64,000 nucleotides of DNA, taken from contig NZ_BLIN01000001.1 of assembly GCF_009811555.1 (NCBI RefSeq), positions 1 to 64,000 of the forward strand, read 5' to 3'. Both the position numbers and the translations under genes were made by a program. Source of the DNA: Streptomyces caniferus (lineage in GTDB: Bacteria; Actinomycetota; Actinomycetes; Streptomycetales; Streptomycetaceae). Below, one piece after another: positions 8,587 through 17,118 of the stretch (its first letter is position 1; each line of letters starts with the position of its first letter). The notes under the pieces were generated by a model, which ran no database searches, was not told where the DNA came from, and saw only the letters and a list, made by a program, of their open reading frames with translations.

Positions 8587-9839
8587 TCCTCGACCTCTTC
8601 GCGGGGCCGGGCGGCTGGAGCAGGGCACTGAGCGTCCTCGGCGCCCAGGACCTTGGCCTGGAATGGGACGAGTGGGCCTGCAAAACGCGTTCTGCAGCCG
8701 GGCAGTTGACGATTCGGACCGACGTGGCGAGGTATCCGACGTTGCCCTTCATCGGCCGAACGCGCGGGCTGATCGCGTCCCCGCCGTGCCAGGCATGGTC
8801 GACGGCCGGCAAACGCCTCGGTCTGATCGACCAGCCCCTGGTCCACCAGGCGGTCGCTGACCTCGCTGTTGGTCGCGACACCCGCGAGCGGCTGCTCGCT
8901 GCCTGCCGCGACGAGCGCTCCCTGCTCGCCGCGGAGCCCATGCGCTACCTCCACGCCCTGCACGCAGTCGGCGAGCCCGAGTGGGTCGCCATGGAGGAGG
9001 TGCCGGACGTCCTGCCGCTGTGGAAGCAGTACGCAGTGATCTTGCGCAGCTGGGGGCTCTCCGTGTGGACCGGCATCCTCAACGCCGCAGACTACGGGGT
9101 GCCCCAGACGAGGAGGCGGGCGATCCTGCTTGCCTCCCGCGTCCGCACCGCCCAGCCGCCCCCTCCGACCCACGCCAAAATCGCAGAGCCGGAGGGGCTG
9201 TTCGGGCCGGGCCGCTCCCGCTGGGTCAGCATGGCGCAGGCCCTGGGGTGGGGAGCGACCGACCGGCCTGTGCCCACCGTCTGCGCCGGCGGCGGACCTG
9301 GCGGCGGCGCCGAGCCCTTCCCCTCCGGCTCCCGGAAGGCGTTGTCCACCGCCCGCGACCGCGGCACCTGGACACCCCACCCGGACACCCCCCATCAGCC
9401 CTCCGGCCGGGAAGGAACCGAGCCTGCCGGCCACCCCGGCGCCCAGGGCGAACAGGCCGCGGGCCGAACCGTGTTGGTGCCTGACTGGTCGTGGTCCTTG
9501 CGGAGCAACAATCAGGCCAACGCCACCGTCCGGCCACTGTCCGAGCCGGCGGGAACGCTGTTCTTCGGGCACCGCTCGAACGAATGCACCTGGGTCGCCG
9601 AACCCCCTACCCCACCTGCCGGGAATACGGAGTCACCCCCCGCCCCGGCGCCCATCCGGATCACCGCCCAGGAGGCTGGAGTTCTGCAGACCTTCCCCGC
9701 CGACTACCCCTGGGCGGGCAACAAGGGCCAAGTCTTCAGCCAGATCGGCAACGCCGTACCACCCCGCCTCGCCGCCCACCTCCTCGCCCCGCACCTCGGC
9801 AAGACCCTCAACCCCGACGACTTCACCCTGGCCGCCTGA
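8583..9839 (+). CDS. dcm: DNA (cytosine-5) methyltransferase
   Basis: The TTG start overlaps the preceding stop (TTGA) and puts motif I, DLFAGPGGWS, at residues 4-13, as usual for short N-termini in this family. Motif IV SPPCQAWS carries the catalytic Cys at about residue 69. Motif VI is MEEVPDV near 138, motif VIII is QTRRRAILLAS near 175, and motif X is GNAVPPRLAAHLL near the C-terminus. The enzyme transfers a methyl group from SAM to C5 of cytosine in a specific DNA sequence. No restriction endonuclease is encoded nearby, so it is probably an orphan methylase protecting the element from host restriction. The target site cannot be read from the sequence. Confidence 0.9.
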   Translation: MILDLFAGPGGWSRALSVLGAQDLGLEWDEWACKTRSAAGQLTIRTDVARYPTLPFIGRTRGLIASPPCQAWSTAGKRLGLIDQPLVHQAVADLAVGRDTRERLLAACRDERSLLAAEPMRYLHALHAVGEPEWVAMEEVPDVLPLWKQYAVILRSWGLSVWTGILNAADYGVPQTRRRAILLASRVRTAQPPPPTHAKIAEPEGLFGPGRSRWVSMAQALGWGATDRPVPTVCAGGGPGGGAEPFPSGSRKALSTARDRGTWTPHPDTPHQPSGREGTEPAGHPGAQGEQAAGRTVLVPDWSWSLRSNNQANATVRPLSEPAGTLFFGHRSNECTWVAEPPTPPAGNTESPPAPAPIRITAQEAGVLQTFPADYPWAGNKGQVFSQIGNAVPPRLAAHLLAPHLGKTLNPDDFTLAA

Positions 9840-10960
9840 TGCCCCACCCCGCCGACCCGTACGAGGGCGACGACCTGGACGACCTGCCACCTCCACAACT
9901 CGTGCACTACGCCGAACAAGCTCTGCTCGGCGCCCTCCTGCTCGAACCACACCGGCTCGACACCATCGGCTGTCTGACGCCGGACCATTTCGGCAATCAC
10001 GCCCACGGCGCCCTGTTCGCCGCCATGTGCACGGTGCCGGCCCCCGACCCGAAGCAGCACGCCAAGGACACGGCGTGGCTCAGCGCGGTTCTGGCCAAGG
10101 CGCGGCCCGAGGCACCGGGGCTGACCGCCTCCTACCTGCACACGCTCATCCAAAGCTGTCCCCGGCCCCAGCACGCCGCGGCGTACGCGGGCATGATCCG
10201 CGCCGATCACGCCCGCCGTACGCTGCGCGAGCACACCGACAGGCTGTGCCAGAGCGCCACCGACACCACGAGGCCGGACCCAGTCGTGGCCGTCCTCGCG
10301 CAGGCCGATGCCCTGGGGCGCTACCTCGACGAACTCGCAACCGAGTTCGCCCCGCACCCCGGCTCCCTACCCCGTACCCCTGCACCACCGCCGCCCCCGC
10401 CCGAGGCCGGAGAAGAAGCTCTCGACGAGGAGCGGCTGCTGCTCGCCACCGCCACCGCCCACCCCAATGAAGTGACGGCCATGAGGTGGTTGCAGCCCGA
10501 CGATTTCACGCACCCGCTGCATGCCGGGCTGTGGCAGTGCCTGGTCGCCCTGACGCGGCGCGATACCCCCGTCGACCCCGTGACGGTCCTGTGGGAGGCG
10601 CAGCACCGTGGCCTCCTCGGCGCCGGGGCCGAGCCGAGTGAGCTGCTTGACCTCCTCGCCGGACCGGTCGGCTCCCCGGAGTCCTGGGGCGAGCGAATCC
10701 TCCAGCGCTCCGTCCTCGGGGCCGCCCACCACATCGGCCGGCGCATCGAGGCATTCACCGAGGACCCGGCCACCACGCCGTACCAGCTCATCACCGGCAG
10801 CCGCCGCGCGCTCGCCGACCTGTCCGCCGTACGTACCCGGTGGCAGCACGCCACCTCACCCCCGCCGGTGAGCAGACCCGCGCGCACCAGGGGCACGGCG
10901 GCGCCCCGGACCAGTCCACCACGGACCACGGCTCCGCCCGCAGCACGCACCTTCCGCTGA
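9839..10960 (+). CDS. DnaB N-terminal-domain-like protein, two copies, no helicase core
   Basis: The ATG overlaps the methyltransferase stop (TGATG). Residues about 20-150 (AEQALLGALLLEPHRLDTI, LTPDHFGNHAHGALFAAM) and again about 195-310 (EEALDEERLLLATATAH, LQPDDFTHPLHAGLWQCL) match the N-terminal domain of replicative DnaB helicases, which mediates primase contact and hexamer assembly. There is no Walker A or RecA core in the 373 residues, so this is not an active helicase. It could regulate or compete with host DnaB or a plasmid primase. The tail is Arg/Pro-rich and presumably disordered. Confidence 0.7.
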   Translation: MPHPADPYEGDDLDDLPPPQLVHYAEQALLGALLLEPHRLDTIGCLTPDHFGNHAHGALFAAMCTVPAPDPKQHAKDTAWLSAVLAKARPEAPGLTASYLHTLIQSCPRPQHAAAYAGMIRADHARRTLREHTDRLCQSATDTTRPDPVVAVLAQADALGRYLDELATEFAPHPGSLPRTPAPPPPPPEAGEEALDEERLLLATATAHPNEVTAMRWLQPDDFTHPLHAGLWQCLVALTRRDTPVDPVTVLWEAQHRGLLGAGAEPSELLDLLAGPVGSPESWGERILQRSVLGAAHHIGRRIEAFTEDPATTPYQLITGSRRALADLSAVRTRWQHATSPPPVSRPARTRGTAAPRTSPPRTTAPPAARTFR

Positions 10961-11017
10961 CCCAAGCCCGCCGGCGGCCGGCTCACTTTGCCTGGCCACC
11001 GGCAGAAAGAACACTCC

Positions 11018-12391
11018 TTGGTGACACCCCCCTCCATCGACGCCCACGTCCGCCTCGACCCCCACCCCACGCACCCCAGCGCGGTGATGGCCACTCTGAC
11101 CGGCACCCAGGCCCACATCCCCCACGTCGGTCTGGAGGCCGCCAACTGGGATGCCGTGGCCGAGAACACCTTGGTCCTGGCCCGCATCGACCACGACGAG
11201 CCGCACTGGGCCGCGAAGGCCGTCCGGGAGCTGATCGCCGAAGGGATCACCGTCGAGATCGCGCCCTGGCTTCGGGAAGCCATCGACGTTGATTGGGCGT
11301 TGGCCACCGACTCAAAGCCCTGGAGCACCCTCGCCCAGCTCCGGGAGATCTTCGCCGAGGCCCAGACGATCTTTGATGACATCCGTCACGGTCGCCTCCT
11401 CATTCACGCCCACGCCCTGGACAGCGGCACCACGGTCGCGGTTGGGACCTACCTCGACAGCGGCAAGAGCGTCCATCTCCACGGCGAGGACCGTCGGCGA
11501 CAGGTGGAACACATCTTCGACTCTCCCGCCCAGGCGCTGGTCGCCTTCGAGCGGCTCCACGGCGACACCATGCGCCCCGGCCCCGCGCCGATGACCGACA
11601 CCGAGCGCGCCGCTGCCGAAGCCCGAACCTCCCTCAGCGCACCGCCCACCGAGCCCGAGCCTCCCGGCCCTGGGCCGGAGACCGTACCCGCCTACGCCGC
11701 CGATCCCGGCGACCACGACGCCCTCCTTGATGAATTCCTCGACGCACACGGCGAATGGTCGAAGTGGCGCACCTGGTCAGACGAGATCACCCACGCCATC
11801 CACGAATCCCAGACCCTGCGCATCGAGCGCATCCACGACGCCCCCGCCCACGAGACCGCCTGGACCATAGCCGCCTACGAGACGCCCGTCTCAGACCGCA
11901 CATGGCACCTCACCGCGACCAGCACAACCCCCGCCCCCGTGCTCCAAGAACTACTGCACCACCTCGCCGACGGTGACGGACTGGACACCGCCGTCGGCGG
12001 CGCCGTGGACGAGAAGTCCGTCACCGCCGCCACCAAGCCGCTCCTTGAGGCAGGCTGGACGCACACAGTAGACGGACGCTGGATCCGCTGGACGAACCCG
12101 TCAAAGGACGCGGGGGTTCTATTCGACGCCTTCGCTGCCCAGAAGCCGAACAGCGCCCTCACCACCTGGACCATCTGGGCCGGCCCAAGCGTCGACCATC
12201 CCACCTGGGCGCTGCACACCTCACCACACGCGCCGGCTTCAATGCTCGCCGGCCTGGCCACAGAACTTGCACACGGCACCGGCACCCGACGCCCACTACA
12301 TCCCGGCACGACCCAGCGTTGCACGCGCACCCCGGTAGCCACCACACCACCGGTCCGGTCAAGCCTGCCCGTCCAGACCCGAAAGAGGTGA
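11018..12391 (+). CDS. DUF317 protein with two domain copies
   Basis: The frame opens with adjacent TTG (11018) and GTG (11021) codons; either gives about 457 residues, and neither has a strong ribosome-binding site. The C-terminal half contains two DUF317-like blocks: ETAWTIAAYETPVSDRTWHL with PVLQELLHHLADG, and TTWTIWAGPSVDHPTWALH with SMLAGLATELAHG. The N-terminal half (DAHVRLDPHPTHPSAVMA) is a separate unrecognised region of about 180 residues joined by a Pro/Glu-rich linker. It is the last gene of the plus-strand run. Role unknown; the family is typical of Streptomyces plasmids and ICEs. Confidence 0.6.
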   Translation: MVTPPSIDAHVRLDPHPTHPSAVMATLTGTQAHIPHVGLEAANWDAVAENTLVLARIDHDEPHWAAKAVRELIAEGITVEIAPWLREAIDVDWALATDSKPWSTLAQLREIFAEAQTIFDDIRHGRLLIHAHALDSGTTVAVGTYLDSGKSVHLHGEDRRRQVEHIFDSPAQALVAFERLHGDTMRPGPAPMTDTERAAAEARTSLSAPPTEPEPPGPGPETVPAYAADPGDHDALLDEFLDAHGEWSKWRTWSDEITHAIHESQTLRIERIHDAPAHETAWTIAAYETPVSDRTWHLTATSTTPAPVLQELLHHLADGDGLDTAVGGAVDEKSVTAATKPLLEAGWTHTVDGRWIRWTNPSKDAGVLFDAFAAQKPNSALTTWTIWAGPSVDHPTWALHTSPHAPASMLAGLATELAHGTGTRRPLHPGTTQRCTRTPVATTPPVRSSLPVQTRKR

Positions 12392-12451
12392 ACCCCCGGT
12401 TAGAAGTGTCGGCGAGCCGCCCGGTGGGACGGGTGAGAAGGTACCCGGGGA

Positions 12452-12853
12452 TCAGTCGTTGGCCCTCTGGACTCCGTGCCCCAAAGCCAAGGTGATCTCC
12501 GTATGCCGGGCCCGGATCGAGAGCGGCAGGCCCGCAGCCTTCCGGGCCCTGCGATAGGTCAGCGCCCACCCCATCTCATGCCGCAGCGTGCCGTCGTCCG
12601 CGCGCTCGACCCGCCACCACAGCCAACCGAAAGGGTGCGACCGGCCCTCTGCGAAAGGGGCCGTGAAGGCATACGTCGGCTGGCCGCTCGTAGCCGTCAA
12701 TGTCGGGGCCATTTGCGGGACGTTGCTCAGCTTGATCAGATCCTGCCGAGTGTCCGCCCGCGCCATCCGCGCCGCCGCACGGTATGCAGCGGCCACAAAG
12801 CAGCCGACAGCGACCACTACGAGAGCAACGAGCAGCAACCACCCTGTGTTCAT
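12452..12853 (-). CDS. Single-pass membrane protein, last gene of a three-gene operon
   Basis: A 133-residue protein starting MNTGWLLLVALVVVAVGCF, a clear N-terminal membrane anchor or signal anchor, followed by a basic AAARMARADTRQ stretch. The soluble part is Trp/Arg-rich (HPFGWLWWRVERADD) and unrecognised. Its ATG overlaps the stop of the upstream deoxyribosyltransferase-like gene (ATGA), with GGGA ahead of it, so the two are probably translated together. A link between a membrane protein and a nucleotide enzyme is suggestive but not proven. Confidence 0.6.
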   Translation of the reverse strand: MNTGWLLLVALVVVAVGCFVAAAYRAAARMARADTRQDLIKLSNVPQMAPTLTATSGQPTYAFTAPFAEGRSHPFGWLWWRVERADDGTLRHEMGWALTYRRARKAAGLPLSIRARHTEITLALGHGVQRAND

Positions 12854-13317
12854 CGTGCGTCCCGTATCGCCTGTATCGCGGAGCGGCACGCCTCGGTCGT
12901 GGCGGCCAGCGTGGAGTGGACGTGCAGTCCCGGACGCGCGTGATCGAGCTGCGCCAGCATGTTCGTGCGGCGCACGTACCCGAGATCAGCTCCTACCACT
13001 AGGTCCACGTCCTGAGCTGCGGCCATGCCCAACTCATACAAGGCAATGGGCTGGTGGCTCGGCGAATCAGGGAACCAGAACACCAGGAGGTCCGCGCGAC
13101 GCAGATGCCTGTACTCCCATCCGACTTGGGCGGCCTCCGCAGTCGGATCGTGCAGAGGAAAAGTGGCCCGGCGCGGGTTGAACACCGTGATGTCGAGATC
13201 CTCCAGCGCTGCCGTGACAATCCTCTGCCAGTCCGGGCAATCGCTGATCCCCCCAGCCAAGAACAGGCAGACGCCACCAAAGCCGGTGAACTCGTCTGGC
13301 GCTTCGACGTATCGCAT
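12850..13317 (-). CDS. Nucleoside 2-deoxyribosyltransferase-like protein
   Basis: A 155-residue Rossmann-like protein with the family signatures FLAGGISDCPDWQ near the N-terminus, a central LRRADLLVFWFPDS, and PIALYELGMA carrying the putative catalytic Glu. Enzymes of this superfamily cleave or exchange N-glycosidic bonds of nucleosides or nucleotides, and some members act in defence signalling. Start and stop overlap both neighbours by ATGA, giving a tight three-gene operon. Family identification is good; the substrate is not known. Confidence 0.7.
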   Translation of the reverse strand: MRYVEAPDEFTGFGGVCLFLAGGISDCPDWQRIVTAALEDLDITVFNPRRATFPLHDPTAEAAQVGWEYRHLRRADLLVFWFPDSPSHQPIALYELGMAAAQDVDLVVGADLGYVRRTNMLAQLDHARPGLHVHSTLAATTEACRSAIQAIRDAR

Positions 13318-13805
13318 CAGGCGGCTCCACGCCCGGCCATGATGTCGCTGCCACAGAAGTCGGCCAGCTCCGGCTGGAGCCGGCGCAACGCCTCCACCGC
13401 CGGCCCAAGAGCTGCTTGAGCCTCATCGAACCGGGGCCAGGCGCGACAAGCATCGCCACTCACGTACTGCCGGGCCATCTCGCTGCTTTCATCCGCGGCA
13501 GCCGGGTCGAGGCCCGAACGACTGTTGCAGTAGTCGATCCACGACGGTCGCAGGTCCACAAGCTTGGTGACCGCCGCTGCGGCTTCCATGAGCGTCGGGA
13601 CGAACGGCCGACTGGGAATGCTGCCGCTGGCCAGCTCACGCAAGGCACCGGTCACCGCCTTGCTGTCGTACACAGCCTCCCCGATGTACGAGTCCGGGGC
13701 CGCCCCGTCGACACTTCCGAGGAAAAGTGCATGGGTCGCCACGGCAACCTGCGCACGCCACGCCAGCTGCCGCTCCCACCGCTTCCGGTTGAACCAGTCG
13801 GGCAT
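13317..13805 (-). CDS. Hypothetical protein, first gene of the three-gene operon
   Basis: A 162-residue protein starting MPDWFNRKRWERQLAWRAQ with a very strong GGAGGGGG site, so this start is preferred over longer upstream frames. It is helical, with an Ala-rich middle and a C-terminal segment ARQYVSGDACRAWPRFDEA. The stop overlaps the next ATG. No domain is recognised. Its position suggests it works with the deoxyribosyltransferase-like and membrane proteins. Confidence 0.6.
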   Translation of the reverse strand: MPDWFNRKRWERQLAWRAQVAVATHALFLGSVDGAAPDSYIGEAVYDSKAVTGALRELASGSIPSRPFVPTLMEAAAAVTKLVDLRPSWIDYCNSRSGLDPAAADESSEMARQYVSGDACRAWPRFDEAQAALGPAVEALRRLQPELADFCGSDIMAGRGAA

Positions 13806-14084
13806 CCGTTCCCCCTCCAGCAGTGCTCGTCCTACCGCTTGTCTACCGGAGCACCCGCACCTGTCACAACGTGGGCCGATCACCAGCCACGGTAGCGGGA
13901 CGGCTTGTGGTGCTATCCGCGACGGCAACGGGCGACGCAAGCAACCGGGCACTCCAGGATGCACGATGACCTACCCCGGAAAGGCCCGCTCGTACCGACG
14001 CCCCGGTCGGCAGCGGCTCGAACCGTAGGCAGGCGACGCCTCGCCCACCAGCCCGAGCCGGGACCTTGCCCTCGTCAGGGCCGG
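13806..14084. other. Intergenic region, no gene seen
   Basis: About 280 bp upstream of the three-gene operon and downstream of the 2H-phosphoesterase gene, so it should hold the operon promoter. I see no conserved reading frame, tRNA or repeat here. A GGTTCGAGCC-like string on the minus strand around 14020 is not part of a tRNA cloverleaf. Confidence 0.4.
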
Positions 14085-14741
14085 TCAGCGACCCAAGGGG
14101 ACCTCCGCTACCGGCTCCCATGACATGCGCCATCCACCGAGTTCTTCGTCGAACGTCCACGCCACGTCCAGCAGGTGTACCCGGTCGACGTACAGGGTGG
14201 CCCGGCGCGGCGTCACCAGGAGACGCAGATCCGTGTTGAGCGGATCGGACGACGCGGAGCCGTAGCTGTAACCCAGCGAGATGTGCGGGCGCCCACCGGA
14301 GTGCTGGAGCGCCTCGTCACCGCGGGTCTTGCGGACCGCGGTCCTGACCTTCTCGATGAGGGCCAGCGTGTCCTCCTCCGGCCACACGTCCAACACGGCA
14401 CCCGCTACATTCCCGATTGGCGGCCCGACTTCCGCCGAGAATGCAGGCACGTCGGCCAGCTCGGAACGCAGGGCTTCCGCGACCTCTGCCCGTGCCGCCT
14501 CGTCGTACTCGGCCGACGGAACGTCAGCAAGCATCTCCGCAGTCAGATGCAGCACCCCGGCGTCCGTCGGGTCGCTGCCGTACTGCGGGTCAATCGGGTA
14601 GCTGGTCAGATGCGGCCGACACGCCTGAGCCATCTCAAGTAGTTCATCGTCCACGCCGGACCGAGGCAGCACGTACACATGCAGGACCCGCATGCCGTCC
14701 ACCCATCGCCGCCCCTGAAACTTCGGCACGAACGGTTCCAT
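14085..14741 (-). CDS. 2H-phosphoesterase / 2'-5' RNA ligase-like protein
   Basis: A 218-residue protein with two short His motifs of the 2H superfamily: VLHLTAEML near residue 65 and RPHISLGYSYG near residue 150. In family members these paired His-x-Thr/Ser motifs hydrolyse or form 2',3'- or 2',5'-phosphodiester bonds. The ATG at 14741 has GGAGGGA about ten bases upstream; a second Met (MRVLHVYVLPR) lies 48 bases further in. It is separated from the deoxyribosyltransferase-like operon by 280 bp in the same orientation. Role unknown; possibilities include tRNA repair or cyclic-nucleotide turnover. Confidence 0.7.
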   Translation of the reverse strand: MEPFVPKFQGRRWVDGMRVLHVYVLPRSGVDDELLEMAQACRPHLTSYPIDPQYGSDPTDAGVLHLTAEMLADVPSAEYDEAARAEVAEALRSELADVPAFSAEVGPPIGNVAGAVLDVWPEEDTLALIEKVRTAVRKTRGDEALQHSGGRPHISLGYSYGSASSDPLNTDLRLLVTPRRATLYVDRVHLLDVAWTFDEELGGWRMSWEPVAEVPLGR

Positions 14742-14886
14742 CTGGGCATCCCTCCCGCATACCGAACGCCCGTGTAGCGTCCGCCGACCATCCTGGCCGC
14801 TTCCATCAAGTCAGGCGCCATTCTGCGCGATCTCCGGATGCCTCGGAGCCAGACGACGGCAGCAGACGGCACAACAAAGATGCTCA

Positions 14887-14936
14887 TACCGCTCAGCGCG
14901 CGGCCTCTCGACGGAGAGGCCGCGCGCTGAGCGGTA
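14887..14936. other. Perfect 23-bp inverted repeat between divergent genes
   Basis: Arms at 14887-14909 and 14914-14936 are exact complements with a GACG loop, forming an unusually long GC-rich stem (TACCGCTCAGCGCG... arm). There is no T-run. It looks like a Streptomyces-type terminator but sits between the divergent 2H-phosphoesterase (14741, minus) and GalE-like (15268, plus) genes, where no convergent transcript ends. It could be an insulator, a relic boundary or a regulatory stem. Confidence 0.7.
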
Positions 14937-15267
14937 CTGCACCACCGTGACCTCCCGCTCCGGTTCACCCCCGGCAGACGGCGTCTTGGGTGACCATCAA
15001 CGTCGGGGGTGAAAGGGTCTCCACGCCTCCCCGGACGGGGTCCCCCTCTACACCGGCCTCGGCTTCATCCCGAACCCGCGCCCACGATGACATCGAGATG
15101 CGAGTAGCGCCGGCACTCAGGCGTAAACGACGGCGGCCGCACGCCAGAAACCGGCGTGCGGGCCGCTTCGACTCCCGCTGGCACCCCCTCCCCCGACCGT
15201 TTTCTCCGCTAGCCTTGCTTACGATCGCCCACTGGGTCGGGACCGAGGCCGGGAAGAGAATTACATC
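14937..15267. other. Intergenic region upstream of the epimerase gene
   Basis: About 330 bp with no supported gene. It must contain the promoter of the GalE-like gene; an AAGAGAATTACATC stretch directly before the GTG is the only AT-richer part. No operator-like palindrome is apparent besides the hairpin on its left edge. Confidence 0.4.
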
Positions 15268-16263
15268 GTGTCAGTCCTTATCGCCGGGGGAGCCGGCTAC
15301 ATCGGGAGCACCGTCGCGTCGGCCTGTCTGGATCGGGGCATCACCCCGGTTCTCCTCGACAACCTCGCCCGAGGCCGCGCCGAGTTCACTGAAGGGCGGA
15401 TCTTCTACGAGGGCGACATCTCGGATGGTGCCCTGATCGACCGGATCCTCTCGGAGCACCCGGACATCTCCACTGTGGTGCACTGCGCGGCACTGATCGT
15501 GGTGCCGGAGTCCGTGGCTGACCCGATCGGCTACTACGAGGCGAACGTCAGCAAAAGCCTGGACTTCGTCCGCCATCTCCACCGCAACGGGGTTGGCCGC
15601 CTGATCTTCAGCAGTTCAGCCTCCATCTACCAGGCCGAGGACGGCTCCCCCGTCACTGAGGACTCGCCGCTGGCGCCGCAGAGCCCCTACGCGCGGACCA
15701 AGTCGGTGTGCGAGGAGATGTTCGCCGACATCGCCGCGGCCGGGAAGATGAGGGTGCTGTCGCTGAGGTACTTCAACCCGGTCGGCTCCGATCCCCTGCT
15801 GCGCACCGGTCTTCAGCTCAAGCGGCCCAGCCATGCCCTGGGGAAGCTGATCCAGGCCCACCAGGAGGGCACGCCATTCCCGGTCACCGGCGTGAACTAC
15901 CCGACCCGCGACGGGACGGGCATCCGTGACTACGTGCACGTATGGGACCTCGCCGCGGCCCATATCGCAGCGATCGATGGCTTCGACTCCATCCTGACCG
16001 AGTCGAAGCCATCGATCGCTATCAATCTGGGCACCGGCTCCGGCACCACCGTCCGGGAGCTGTGCGCGGCATTCAACCGCGTCGTGAGCACTCCCCTGGC
16101 CACGGTCGACACCGACCCACGCCCCGGTGACGTCGCCGGTGGGTACACCCTGAGCGACCGGGCCGCGACGTTGCTGGGGTGGACGCCGAAGCTGTCCCTG
16201 GAGGAGGGCATCCGGTCCGCCCTGGACTGGATCCCGGTGCGCGACGAGATGCTGAAGGACTGA
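15268..16263 (+). CDS. galE: NAD-dependent epimerase, UDP-glucose 4-epimerase-like
   Basis: A 331-residue extended short-chain dehydrogenase. The N-terminal GGAGYIGS is the NAD-binding glycine motif. FSSSASIYQ holds the catalytic Ser/Thr region, YARTKSVCEEM gives the Tyr-x-x-x-Lys pair, and SLRYFNPVG is typical of GalE. It interconverts UDP-glucose and UDP-galactose or a related sugar. GTG at 15268 is the start. The gene is convergent with the minus-strand sugar-nucleotide operon that ends at 16276, so it may feed the same pathway. True substrate is inferred. Confidence 0.85.
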   Translation: MSVLIAGGAGYIGSTVASACLDRGITPVLLDNLARGRAEFTEGRIFYEGDISDGALIDRILSEHPDISTVVHCAALIVVPESVADPIGYYEANVSKSLDFVRHLHRNGVGRLIFSSSASIYQAEDGSPVTEDSPLAPQSPYARTKSVCEEMFADIAAAGKMRVLSLRYFNPVGSDPLLRTGLQLKRPSHALGKLIQAHQEGTPFPVTGVNYPTRDGTGIRDYVHVWDLAAAHIAAIDGFDSILTESKPSIAINLGTGSGTTVRELCAAFNRVVSTPLATVDTDPRPGDVAGGYTLSDRAATLLGWTPKLSLEEGIRSALDWIPVRDEMLKD

Positions 16264-16275
16264 GCCCCCTCCCCG

Positions 16276-17118
16276 TCACCCCTGCGGAGGGTCCTGGCCT
16301 TCGCCTTGGTGGAGGCGGACTTCGAGGGCGAGCAGGTGTCGCATGGCCGGAGCGAGCCATGCGGCATCCCAGCGGTGGTCTGCCGGAGCATCCCGATAGG
16401 CGTGGTGGGGGATCTTGAGGGCTTCGAGGAGCTGGCGGCCGGCGATCCAGTCGGCCACCAGCGTGCCGACGCCCCCCAGCGCGATGCGGCAGGCTCCGCG
16501 TAGGGCTTGCGCGTGGCGGCGCAGGTTCTGCCGTACGTCGTACTCGTCGAGCCGTGTCGTGCTGCCGGCGACGTCGATGAGTTGCGGGTGGGGTGGCCGG
16601 TCGCTGAGAAGCGAGGGGTCCCAGACGCTGGCGACGGCGAAGAGGTCGGGGTGCCGTGTCAGCAGGTTGAGGGCTGCGAAGGCTCCTTTGCTGAATCCCA
16701 GCAGGTGTACCGGTGGTCCGGTCTTTTCGCCGAGGACGGCGAGGACGGTCGGCACGACCACGCGGACGAGGTGGTCCTCCTGTCGGCTGTCGGGCCGGGT
16801 CTGGTGGTTGACCAGCCAGGGTGAGGCGCTGAAGGTCGGCGCGGCGAAGACGGTTCCGTCGAGGAGGTCCGCGGGGAGCCGTCCGATCTCGGTGAGGCTG
16901 TGGCCGTACTTGTGCCCGTCGCCCTGCTCGACGGGCAGGGCGAGCACGACCCTGCGCACGGGCTGCTTGGGAAGGACCACGGTGACCTGGGTGCCGGGCC
17001 TCTGAAAGGGGCTCTCCAGGGGAATCGTGATGGCCGTGGGGCGGGCGGTGTCGTCAGCGAGAAGCGCCCTGTTGTGTCGGGGCGTGGGGCGTTGATGCAC
17101 GGAGGGTGGCGACGGCAT
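16276..17118 (-). CDS. Alpha/beta-hydrolase-fold protein
   Basis: About 280 residues. A nucleophile elbow GFSKGAFAALNLL lies near the middle and HLLALE near the C-terminus, with an esterase-D-like layout (VVLALPVEQGDGHKYGH, ASVWDPSLLSD). The proposed ATG at 17118 lies 65 bp inside the upstream nucleotidyltransferase gene; a GTG at 17100 is an alternative. It is the last gene of a minus-strand operon with sugar-nucleotide genes. The family hydrolyses esters or thioesters; the substrate here is unknown. Confidence 0.65.
   Translation of the reverse strand: MPSPPSVHQRPTPRHNRALLADDTARPTAITIPLESPFQRPGTQVTVVLPKQPVRRVVLALPVEQGDGHKYGHSLTEIGRLPADLLDGTVFAAPTFSASPWLVNHQTRPDSRQEDHLVRVVVPTVLAVLGEKTGPPVHLLGFSKGAFAALNLLTRHPDLFAVASVWDPSLLSDRPPHPQLIDVAGSTTRLDEYDVRQNLRRHAQALRGACRIALGGVGTLVADWIAGRQLLEALKIPHHAYRDAPADHRWDAAWLAPAMRHLLALEVRLHQGEGQDPPQG

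Noticed and set aside
13990..14060. Possible tRNA on the minus strand (GGTTCGAGCC string)
   Set aside because: No acceptor, anticodon or D arms can be folded around it.
1..14900. Attachment site or integrase for the mobile element
   Set aside because: No recombinase gene, tRNA end or long direct repeat was found in the window.
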